Both the position numbers and the translations under genes were made by a program. Positions 5,881 to 12,160 of a DNA stretch of 13,869 nucleotides are shown piece after piece; within the stretch, counting starts at the first letter, position 1; each line of letters starts with the position of its first letter. Under the pieces are notes generated by a model. The model saw only the letters and a list, made by a program, of their open reading frames with translations, did not search any database and was not told the DNA's origin. The DNA lies in assembly GCA_045605765.1 (NCBI GenBank), contig JAZUQQ010000006.1, positions 1 to 13,869 on the forward strand, given 5' to 3'. Source of the stretch: SIG672 sp045605765 (GTDB lineage Bacteria > Bacillota > Clostridia > Oscillospirales > CAG-272).

Positions 5881-5957
5881 AAAGGCCCGAAGCGCAAAGG
5901 CAGCCGGACGGAATCCGGGCGCGTGACGTTTGCCGCGTCATATCTCGGGCCTTATTT
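5881..5957 (+). ncRNA. Structured three-way-junction RNA, candidate packaging RNA (pRNA)
   Basis: A 9-bp perfect stem (AAGGCCCGA 5882-5890 with TCGGGCCTT 5945-5953) closes a junction with two arms. Arm one is GCGC (5892-5895) with GCGC (5919-5922), an 8-nt bulge (5896-5903), then CCGGA (5904-5908) with TCCGG (5914-5918). Arm two is TGACG (5924-5928) with CGTCA (5936-5940). The arm-two loop contains TGCC (5931-5934), complementary to GGCA in the arm-one bulge (5899-5902), giving four base pairs of possible kissing or pseudoknot contact. Phi29 pRNA is also a three-way junction that multimerises through 4-bp loop contacts. This RNA is shorter (about 75 nt against 120 or more). The U-rich 3' side means the alternative, a terminator or leader, remains open. 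Confidence 0.55.
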
Positions 5958-5981
5958 CAATATTGAAACGGAGCGATTTGC

Positions 5982-6398
5982 ATGGATCAGATATTACCGG
6001 TCATTCTCCCGCAGGCTCGAGACGCTATTGTCATTCTCGGTTTTATTGGCATCGATATCGCAACCGGTTTAATCAAGGCCGCAGCCCTCGGAAACTATAC
6101 AAGCGAGAATATGAGAAAGGGGCTTTTTCACAAAGTCGCTGAGTTGCTCGCGTTTGCTTTCGGGCTCCTGGCCGATCTTACTTTTCCGATTATCGGGGTT
6201 AAGTTGCCGGTTCCCCTCGCGCGGAGTATTGCCGTTTATCTATGCGTTATGGAATCCGGGAGCATTACCGAGAATATCGGGCAAATTAACCCGGATATAG
6301 CAAAGTACCTCTCGGGCATTTTTGAAAAAATCAAGCCGGTATCGCCTGACAATGAAAAGCCCGAAGAAATAAACGAAAGAGAGGCCGACGAAAAATGA
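5982..6398 (+). CDS. Holin (phage_holin_4 type)
   Basis: This 138-aa protein should form lesions in the host membrane at lysis. The N-terminal two thirds contain hydrophobic segments around residues 14-35 (DAIVILGFIGIDIATGLIKAA), 50-70 (KVAELLAFAFGLLADLTFPII) and 76-91. The D-x-ATG stretch followed by a short linker and ENMRKGLFHKV is typical of the phi29 gp14 and toxin-secretion/lysis holin family. The C-terminus (residues 115-138) is a highly charged cytoplasmic-type tail, also typical. An ACGGAG site at 5968-5973 supports the start. It overlaps the next small gene through ATGA. It lies at the head of the late block rather than beside a separate endolysin, and none was found. Confidence 0.85.
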   Translation: MDQILPVILPQARDAIVILGFIGIDIATGLIKAAALGNYTSENMRKGLFHKVAELLAFAFGLLADLTFPIIGVKLPVPLARSIAVYLCVMESGSITENIGQINPDIAKYLSGIFEKIKPVSPDNEKPEEINEREADEK

Positions 6399-6574
6399 AC
6401 GTCGTTGCATTGCACAAAAAGTCACTCGCCGTTGTCAACATTATAAGCGTCGATAGTATTACAAAATCCGGGGCGGATATTATCATACACGGTTTTGCAA
6501 CGACCGCGCCCGGGACAGCAGCAAATTATACATTTGCTGCAGCCGATTATCTGATTTCCATTGTCGCGAATTGA
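6395..6574 (+). CDS. 59-aa protein of unknown function between holin and scaffold
   Basis: This short frame starts with an ATG that overlaps the holin stop codon (ATGA at 6395-6398), a classic translational coupling arrangement. It ends at TGA 6572-6574, just before the ribosome binding site of the scaffold-like gene. The product starts MNVVALHKKSLAVVNIISVD, continues through a beta-like, Ala/Thr-rich stretch (ITKSGADIIIHGF, TTAPGTAANYTF) and ends AADYLISIVAN. There are no charged clusters and no convincing membrane helix. I do not recognise it. Being next to scaffold and capsid it might be a small head or decoration protein, or a lysis accessory factor coupled to the holin; neither is supported by a motif. 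The tight fit between neighbours is the main evidence that it is real. Confidence 0.6.
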   Translation: MNVVALHKKSLAVVNIISVDSITKSGADIIIHGFATTAPGTAANYTFAAADYLISIVAN

Positions 6575-6596
6575 TAAAGAAAGGAGTTGAAAAATA

Positions 6597-6893
6597 TTGA
6601 AGCTTAAAGTTTCGGAATATATCGGCCTTATTCAAGCCGGTTATACACCCGATGAAATCGCGGCTTTCGAAAACGAAAGCGAGGACCCGAAACCGGCCGA
6701 ACAGCCGAAACCTGCAGAGGACCCGAAACCGGCCGTTACCATGGACGCGGCCGAACGTATCGAGAAAGCCGTCGCGGATTTTACAAAGGCCCTACAGGCG
6801 TTTAATCTCGCGAACGCGCGGCAGCCGGGCGGGAGTGTCAAGGACCCGCGCGACGAGGCGACCGAAATCCTGACAAAATTCTGTAATATGTAA
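6597..6893 (+). CDS. Putative head scaffolding protein
   Basis: This 98-aa protein is encoded directly before the major capsid gene, as phi29 gp7 (about 98 aa) is before gp8. It begins with a TTG codon, supported by AAAGGAG about 10 bases upstream; there is no in-frame ATG nearby. The N-terminal segment (SEYIGLIQAGYTPDEIAAFE, residues 6-25) is a short helical hairpin. It is followed by a Pro-rich repeat linker (DPKPAEQPKPAEDPKPA, about 30-46). A long amphipathic helix around 50-75 (DAAERIEKAVADFTKALQAF) could dimerise, as scaffold proteins do. The C-terminus is a short helix (DEATEILTKFCNM). Scaffold function is inferred from position, size and helical make-up; a minor head protein is the alternative. 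Confidence 0.6.
   Translation: MKLKVSEYIGLIQAGYTPDEIAAFENESEDPKPAEQPKPAEDPKPAVTMDAAERIEKAVADFTKALQAFNLANARQPGGSVKDPRDEATEILTKFCNM
6681..6734 (+). repeat. Three 18-nt tandem repeats encoding a Pro-Lys-Pro linker
   Basis: GAGGACCCGAAACCGGCC occurs exactly at 6681-6698 and 6717-6734, with a diverged copy between them (6699-6716). The repeat encodes three six-residue units of the type EDPKPA in the scaffold-like protein and is likely to vary in copy number among relatives. Confidence 0.8.
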
Positions 6894-6906
6894 AGGAGAA
6901 AAAACA

Positions 6907-8115
6907 ATGCCTAATACCCCCGAAGTAACGCAGGGCGCGACCCTGCTGAACTCTGTTGTTAGACAGGCGACCGGTCAGAGCGCGATCGGGAACCTGACAA
7001 ATCTTGCAACGTTTGTATCTACCGCGACGACTCTGATTGCACTTGGCAAGGACCCCGTTCTGAACGCTCTAACGCAGGTAATGGAGCCCACAATATTTGC
7101 CGAGAGGCCGTACGATCAGCCCCTTGCCTCCCTCGCGATCCCCGGCGAGCGTTGGGGGAATATCATTCGGAAACTCGCGCCCGTGGCCGACGAAATGGAA
7201 GATGATAACGCTTGGCTGTGGCCGGTCGCGTATGATGCTGGCCAGAGTCCCGCGGACGGTTATCACGAGTCCGTCGACCCGTTTGCTATCCATAAACAGG
7301 ACGCGCTCGAGACTCATTTTATGGGCAGCGTCTCGTATATGCAGCACTACACCACTTTTGAAAATCAGTTTGACGTCGCCTTTCACGGGCCGGCCGAACT
7401 GACGCAGTTTTTCCAGATGCTCGTTACCGAGCGCCGCAACGACCGCGAGAGTTTTGAAGAGGCAAAGGCCCGGCTCCTGCAGCTGAACTTTATCGGGGCT
7501 CTCATTGACGAAAACGACAGCGACCGCGTCGTGCATCTTCTGACCGAGTACAACACAATCAGCGGCCAGACGTTGACCGCGACGGATATCATGCAGGGCG
7601 ACAACTTTATTGCGTTTGTCCGTTGGATGTATGCGAAAATCCGGACGATCGTCGGCCAGATGCGCGCACGCTCAAACAAATTCCAGACAAATATCACCGG
7701 TAAAACCATTCTTCGGCATACCGACGCGAACAATCTCCGCGTGGCGATTTACCGGCCGTTCATGGAATATATCAATTCCATGGTCCTTTCTAATCTGTAT
7801 AACGCGGATATGATGCGTCTCCCGACGTATGAGGCAATCGATTATTGGCAGTCTATTGACACTCCGGGTTCGATCAACGTTACTCCGGTTTACACTGACA
7901 CGAGCGGCAGCCCGAAGACCGGCAGCGCGGTGAATAACGCAACGGTGATCGGCCTGATCCATGACCGGGACGCCTTCGGTTATGCAATGCGCGATTTCCG
8001 CATGCCGGCCCCGATTTATAACCCGCGCGGCCTCTATTGGAATACTTATGTCCACGCGCGTTTTACCGCGTGCCAGGATAACACCGAGAAGGCCGTTGTT
8101 CTTTGTCTCGACTAA
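6907..8115 (+). CDS. Major capsid protein (phi29 gp8-like)
   Basis: This 402-aa protein should form the prohead shell. The start has GGAG 9-12 bases upstream, following the scaffold-like gene at once. Recognition rests on position after the scaffold, size, and overall character: an N-terminal helical region (residues 1-60), a central alpha/beta body with a run of charged helices around 170-200 (TERRNDRESFEEAKARLLQL), and a C-terminal block GLIHDRDAFGYAMRDFRMP that I associate with gp8-type capsids of small podoviruses. Phi29 gp8 is 448 aa and carries a C-terminal Ig-like BIG2 domain; the shorter length and the end at VVLCLD suggest that domain is absent. Codon use here is GC-rich. A hairpin follows the stop codon, as expected where capsid messages are separated from less abundant tail messages. 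Confidence 0.88.
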   Translation: MPNTPEVTQGATLLNSVVRQATGQSAIGNLTNLATFVSTATTLIALGKDPVLNALTQVMEPTIFAERPYDQPLASLAIPGERWGNIIRKLAPVADEMEDDNAWLWPVAYDAGQSPADGYHESVDPFAIHKQDALETHFMGSVSYMQHYTTFENQFDVAFHGPAELTQFFQMLVTERRNDRESFEEAKARLLQLNFIGALIDENDSDRVVHLLTEYNTISGQTLTATDIMQGDNFIAFVRWMYAKIRTIVGQMRARSNKFQTNITGKTILRHTDANNLRVAIYRPFMEYINSMVLSNLYNADMMRLPTYEAIDYWQSIDTPGSINVTPVYTDTSGSPKTGSAVNNATVIGLIHDRDAFGYAMRDFRMPAPIYNPRGLYWNTYVHARFTACQDNTEKAVVLCLD

Positions 8116-8142
8116 ATCGAGAAATCGGTTTCCTTTCTATAT

Positions 8143-8172
8143 GACGGTCCGGGCATTCCGGGCCGTCGCTTT
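8143..8172 (+). terminator. Hairpin after capsid gene, probable partial terminator
   Basis: The arms GACGGTCCGG (8143-8152) and CCGGGCCGTC (8158-8167) form a 10-bp stem with one G-U pair and a 5-nt loop, followed by GCTTTA. The weak U-tail, and the tail gene starting only 15 bp later with no promoter in between, suggest attenuation rather than full termination. A second, small hairpin (TCTCGA 8106-8111 with TCGAGA 8117-8122) overlaps the capsid stop codon. Confidence 0.6.
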
Positions 8173-8187
8173 ATAAGGAGTTATAAT

Positions 8188-9768
8188 ATGGATGTCTATT
8201 TATATAATTTCCAGAAACGGCGAAACTCGACCGGCCGGCCGTCGACACCCTCAACACCGACAGTAACAGCGAAATTAAAAGACGGCTGCAGCATTGCGAA
8301 ACCGGTACTTGAAATCGCCGCGACGATTAGCGGTTTAAATTCTCTATCACATACTAATTACGCATATATCCCGGATTTCGAACGTTATTATTTTATAACC
8401 GATTGGGTTTTAACGGGAACAATCGGGGTCGCATATCTTGTTTCCGATCCCCTCGCGTCTTTCAAAACGGATATACTCACGCAGCAGCTTTATGTATTGC
8501 GAGCCTCGGCGAATTATGACGGATTTATCCGTGATACGAAATACCCCGTAAAAGCCGCATCCCCGGCCCTCGGCTCCATTTATTATATGACGGCGAACCC
8601 GCTGCAGCCGGCCGCGCAAAACTACGGCTGTTTTGTGATTGGCGTCGTCGGAAAAGGAACAACGTTCGGCTCGGTCGATTATTACGCAATGAGTTATCTC
8701 GTGTTTATGCAGCTTATGACTAAGCTGTTTAATTTAACGACGCAATGGGCCGACGGTGGTACCGATCTCGCGGACGGCCTCAAAAAGGCGATCACGGACC
8801 CGATGCAATATTTAGTCTCGTGCACGTGGTTTCCGTATAGCGTGAATGATTTCGTTAATCGCGGGCTTGTTTCGAGCGTGACAGGAATTACAGTCGGTTA
8901 TGATACCATCGATCTCGGTGTAACGGCCTACATGTTTAATACTATGCTGAATATCGAGTTTACGAATCTGATTTCTTGTTCGACCCCTCGACATCCGCTT
9001 CAAGCCTCGCGCGGAAACTATATGAATTACGAACCGTTCGCCCGGTATTACGTTTCGTTCTATCCGTTTTGCTCGCTTATCGAACTTGATTCAACATTGT
9101 TAGGCAATACAACCGATTTCGTTTATACGGTGGACCTCCGGACCGGAAAAGGGATTCTTTCCATTTGCCCGGACCATACCGGCGACACGTGGGCCGATTG
9201 GCGACCGTTGCGACCTTTCCGAGTGATCGAAGCACAAGTCGGCGTTGATATCCCCGTTGCAGTGATCCAGACCGCAAAACCGTCGAGCGTCGGCGAGTAT
9301 ATTCAAAATACAGCCGTTGCAGCCGCTACAGAATTCGGGAGCCCGGCGGCGATCCTCAAAAAAGCGTATTCCTCGCTTGTTCAGGGAGTCGGAAATCTGA
9401 TCGGATCGAGCGATGAAGAACTGCAGCAGTATTACAACGAAATCGGAGAAACACCGCTGAACGTGGGCGATCTCGGAAAAGTGGCGTCAGCCGGGGCCGC
9501 TATGAAATCTACGTGTGAAATGTTCGGCGCGCAATCGACAATCTCTTTTAATAACCGCATGCCGTTTATGTACTGGGGAGCGTTTTATACACCCGCTGAC
9601 GACGATCTCGCGGACTATGGCCGGCCGCTTATGCAGAAAGTAACGCTTTCGACGTTAACCGGTGGTTTTGTGCTTTGCGAAAATCCTCATATCGCAATAC
9701 CGGCCGCGTTTTCTTCCGAAGTGACCGCAATCGAAAACGCGCTTGCGACCGGCGTTTATTTGGAGTAA
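8188..9768 (+). CDS. Distal tail knob protein (phi29 gp9-like)
   Basis: This 526-aa protein (phi29 gp9 is 599 aa) would form the tube at the tip of the short tail. The opening (YLYNFQKRRNSTGRPSTPS) is the N-terminal pattern seen in gp9-type proteins. It is followed by a beta-rich body with many aromatic residues (FERYYFITDWVL, YLVSDPLASFKTDIL, CTWFPYSV). A middle-to-late section around residues 370-440 is rich in Ala, Gly and Leu (NTAVAAATEFGSPAAILKKA). In phi29 gp9 the matching section forms hydrophobic loops that plug the tube and insert into the host membrane, so a similar role is inferred. AAGGAG precedes the start. The stop is 3 bases before the next ATG, so knob and tail lysozyme are translated together. 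Confidence 0.85.
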   Translation: MDVYLYNFQKRRNSTGRPSTPSTPTVTAKLKDGCSIAKPVLEIAATISGLNSLSHTNYAYIPDFERYYFITDWVLTGTIGVAYLVSDPLASFKTDILTQQLYVLRASANYDGFIRDTKYPVKAASPALGSIYYMTANPLQPAAQNYGCFVIGVVGKGTTFGSVDYYAMSYLVFMQLMTKLFNLTTQWADGGTDLADGLKKAITDPMQYLVSCTWFPYSVNDFVNRGLVSSVTGITVGYDTIDLGVTAYMFNTMLNIEFTNLISCSTPRHPLQASRGNYMNYEPFARYYVSFYPFCSLIELDSTLLGNTTDFVYTVDLRTGKGILSICPDHTGDTWADWRPLRPFRVIEAQVGVDIPVAVIQTAKPSSVGEYIQNTAVAAATEFGSPAAILKKAYSSLVQGVGNLIGSSDEELQQYYNEIGETPLNVGDLGKVASAGAAMKSTCEMFGAQSTISFNNRMPFMYWGAFYTPADDDLADYGRPLMQKVTLSTLTGGFVLCENPHIAIPAAFSSEVTAIENALATGVYLE

Positions 9769-9771
9769 ATC

Positions 9772-10524
9772 ATGCCGTTTGTTTGTAAACCGTCCGGGGG
9801 TTATACCGAGGGCTCGGCCGATTGGAATAATAACGCTGATATGATTTATTCCATATTAAACGCGGCCGGGTGGAGTGATTACGCTGTAGCGGCCGTAATT
9901 GGAAACTTGCATTGTGAATCGGGCTTGAATCCGTGGAGGTGGGAGAGCGATCAAGTCAGGCTCGACGGTTTCGGTTATGGGTTGCCGCAATTTACCCCGG
10001 CCAGGGATTATATCGAGTTGAGCGGATATCCGGATCATGCGCCTAACATGTCAACGTCGGGCATCTCAGGCGGCAACGTCTCCGACGGTATCGCCCAAAC
10101 GAATATAATCCGGGATAACAGCCCTATAGCAAAATGGACCGGCTTAACGTGGCGTTCCTATTGGTCAACGACCCTTTACCCATCAGCTTGGTCCCGTTGT
10201 CAGCAGTTACGCAGCGCGTACGGAAAAAGTAATTTTACTTATTCAGAATTTCAGCACGATATACAAGATGTTAACGACGCGACATATATTTTCTTTTCAG
10301 CGTACGAGGGACCGGGAAACGCTGACAATTATAGCATATACGAGGCGGCCGGCCGGCGTGCTTACCAGTATATAACGGGCCACGAACCACCGGAGCCCCC
10401 GGGACCCGGACCGGGGCCGGCTCCGGGCGCAGGGCTCGCCGCGTGGTTTGGCGTTTTTAATACCTTGAAAAAACGTAAAGAAAATGGTATAGTTTATAAA
10501 AGGAAAGGGGGAGTTAACCGGTGA
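9772..10524 (+). CDS. Tail lysozyme (phage_lysozyme2 type, phi29 gp13-like N-terminal domain)
   Basis: This 250-aa protein is a peptidoglycan hydrolase that would sit at the tail tip and open the wall during entry. Residues 18-60 carry the tail-lysozyme signature: WNNNADMIYSILNAAGWSDY, then GNLHCESGLNPWRWE with Glu49 the likely catalytic acid, then GFGYGLPQFTP. The domain ends near residue 203. After it comes a Pro/Gly linker (PPEPPGPGPGPAPG), a short hydrophobic patch (GLAAWFGVF) and a basic end (KKRKENG, YKRKGG). Phi29 gp13 (365 aa) has an M23 endopeptidase after its lysozyme domain; here that is missing. Its ribosome binding site (GGAG) overlaps the knob gene's stop. No other wall hydrolase gene is visible, so it may also serve in lysis. 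The last codons host a promoter and overlap the portal start (GTGA). Confidence 0.85.
   Translation: MPFVCKPSGGYTEGSADWNNNADMIYSILNAAGWSDYAVAAVIGNLHCESGLNPWRWESDQVRLDGFGYGLPQFTPARDYIELSGYPDHAPNMSTSGISGGNVSDGIAQTNIIRDNSPIAKWTGLTWRSYWSTTLYPSAWSRCQQLRSAYGKSNFTYSEFQHDIQDVNDATYIFFSAYEGPGNADNYSIYEAAGRRAYQYITGHEPPEPPGPGPGPAPGAGLAAWFGVFNTLKKRKENGIVYKRKGGVNR
10465..10493 (+). promoter_or_regulatory. Internal promoter before connector gene
   Basis: TTGAAA (10465-10470), 17 bp, then TATAGT (10488-10493), inside the 3' end of the lysozyme gene. The predicted start near 10500 leaves a leader of about 20 nt holding the ribosome binding site (10501-10512) of the connector gene. The site is an AT-rich pocket in GC-rich surroundings. 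Confidence 0.6.
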
Positions 10525-11438
10525 ATTTGCCTATTCCGTACAACGTCGAAAACCTTGCGAATGCCTCTTTTTCGCCCTCGACGTTTCATCTTGCAGATAA
10601 TGCGTCTTTCGGGTTTTATGCGCGCTATCTATGGCAGAAAATGATTAACGTTTTTAAATTTACACTCCCAGCCGAGTGGGAAGAGGATTATTTTAAATAC
10701 GTCCTTTTCGGCATGGGGTATATCCCGGTACTGTACACCAACGAATTCGGAGTTATCCCGCAATACGGGGCGGCCGGGGGATATAATCAGTTTTTCGAGC
10801 CTGATTTCGTGATTATCTCAAACGAACTGCTTCCGAACGAGAGCGGCCGAGAGTTGAAGATCGGGCGAGATTGTGAAGTCGTTCGACTCGCCCCCGATTG
10901 GAGAGGCGCGGGCGATCTTATCGGGTTTTATGCGGCGAAAATGGCCCTTTGCTCGCAGTCGATTGATATTAACCTGATAAACAGCAAAGTCGCGTTTGTA
11001 TTCGGCGCAAAGACAAAAGCGCAGGCCGAGGCTTTCAAAAAGATGTATCAGGATATAGCGACAGGAGAGCCGGCCGTCGTAATTGATAAATCCCTCTTTT
11101 CCGAAGAGGGGGAAGCACAGTGGCAGCTTTTCAGTCAGAACTTGAAAAATACGTATCTTGTCTCGGATATCGTTTCCGATATGAGAAAGATCGAGGAAGA
11201 ATTCGATACGAAGATCGGTATTCCTAACGCGAATACGGACAAGCGCGAAAGACTCAATACTGACGAAGTAAACGCAAACAACGTTGAGACCGCTATTATA
11301 GCCGAGGGATGGTTGAACAGCATCCGAGCCGGTTTCGAGAAAGTCAAAAAATTATATCCGGGTGTAAATTGCTCGGTTGATTGGAGGGTGGAACCAGATG
11401 TTACCGTTTCCGAACAGAGCAACATTGACGATCGTTGA
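10521..11438 (+). CDS. Upper collar / connector (portal) protein, phi29 gp10-like
   Basis: This 305-aa protein (phi29 gp10 is 309 aa) should form the dodecameric ring joining head, tail and packaging motor. The clearest match to gp10 as I remember it is the C-terminal segment GIPNANTDKRERLNTDEVNA around residues 234-253, corresponding to gp10's [20 protein letters not shown]. It is followed by a long helix (GWLNSIRAGFEKVKKLY) that matches in position. The centre (DINLINSKVAFVFGAKTKAQAEAFKKMYQDI) fits the gp10 wing and stem region. Translation starts at GTG, overlapping the lysozyme stop as GTGA, with a strong GGGGAG site about 8 bases upstream. It overlaps the lower collar gene by 41 nt. Confidence 0.92.
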   Translation: MNLPIPYNVENLANASFSPSTFHLADNASFGFYARYLWQKMINVFKFTLPAEWEEDYFKYVLFGMGYIPVLYTNEFGVIPQYGAAGGYNQFFEPDFVIISNELLPNESGRELKIGRDCEVVRLAPDWRGAGDLIGFYAAKMALCSQSIDINLINSKVAFVFGAKTKAQAEAFKKMYQDIATGEPAVVIDKSLFSEEGEAQWQLFSQNLKNTYLVSDIVSDMRKIEEEFDTKIGIPNANTDKRERLNTDEVNANNVETAIIAEGWLNSIRAGFEKVKKLYPGVNCSVDWRVEPDVTVSEQSNIDDR

Positions 11439-12144
11439 CCTTTACAACGTCGACGAAACGTTATTTGATGATATGGAACTCCCGCCCGATTTCGATACCG
11501 AGGCAAACCGGGAGACATTAGTCAATCAAATTCTCATGCGCTCGAAAGATTTTGAGGCCCTCTATCCTGACGCGGTTTTCATGAAAACACAAATTAAATA
11601 TTGGTCCAAGGTACGGGATTATATATGGAAAAAAGTTTATACTCTGTCTTTACTCGAATATAATCCAATAGAAAACTACGACCGTATGGAAGAGAGCAGC
11701 GAAACCGGCCAGAATGCGACAGAGAGGACCGGTGAGGCCGTTTCCGCCCGGGCCGGGAGTAATAGCCAGGACCAGAGCGAAAGACGCGCAGAGAGCAGCA
11801 CAGAGGCCGGCAGCGAGAGCAACGAAACGAAAAAGGCCGGCTTTAATACAACAACACTCGAACCGCAGAGCGGACAGGACGGGAACAGCAGCGCACAAAG
11901 AGCGGCCACGTCCGAGAATACAACAACGGGAACCGGAACGACGACAGAGACAGCAACAGGACGCACGAACGAAAACGAAAACAGCAACCACAACGTGTTA
12001 AGATCGTCAAGAATTCATGGTAATATCGGCGTGACAACTCCGGCGCAGATGATTCGAGGAGACCTCGAAATTTACCCCGATTTAAATCTTATTCACCGCA
12101 TTGTCGAGGATTTCGTTTCGGAATTCTGTATTATGGTTTATTAA
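11398..12144 (+). CDS. Lower collar protein (phi29 gp11-like)
   Basis: This 248-aa protein (phi29 gp11 is 293 aa) should form the tail tube below the connector. I chose the ATG at 11398, which has GGAGG ten bases upstream inside the connector gene; a TTG at 11377 has no ribosome binding site. The N-terminal part (residues 1-97) has the family pattern: DLYNVDETLFDD, then FEALYPDAVF, MKTQIKYWS and EYNPIENYDR. Residues 98-200 are a low-complexity insertion made of Ser, Thr, Glu, Asn, Ala, Gly and Arg with almost no hydrophobic residues. The C-terminal part restores the family pattern (HGNIGVTTPAQMIRGDLEIY). The disordered loop is inferred to hang from the tail or to order during assembly. Confidence 0.85.
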   Translation: MLPFPNRATLTIVDLYNVDETLFDDMELPPDFDTEANRETLVNQILMRSKDFEALYPDAVFMKTQIKYWSKVRDYIWKKVYTLSLLEYNPIENYDRMEESSETGQNATERTGEAVSARAGSNSQDQSERRAESSTEAGSESNETKKAGFNTTTLEPQSGQDGNSSAQRAATSENTTTGTGTTTETATGRTNENENSNHNVLRSSRIHGNIGVTTPAQMIRGDLEIYPDLNLIHRIVEDFVSEFCIMVY

Positions 12145-12160
12145 GAAAGGAGAACGATTA

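Noticed and set aside
7069..8055. Several antisense open frames opposite the capsid gene
   Set aside because: They are explained by GC-rich codon use of the capsid gene; no start signals or known motifs.
11650..11993. Two long antisense open frames opposite the lower collar gene
   Set aside because: They mirror the low-complexity polar region, have no ribosome binding sites and give Val/Ser/Leu-rich products with no recognisable motif.
12101..12160. Longer N-terminus for the appendage protein
   Set aside because: It overlaps the conserved end of the lower collar gene and lacks a start signal; ATG 12161 follows AAAGGAG.
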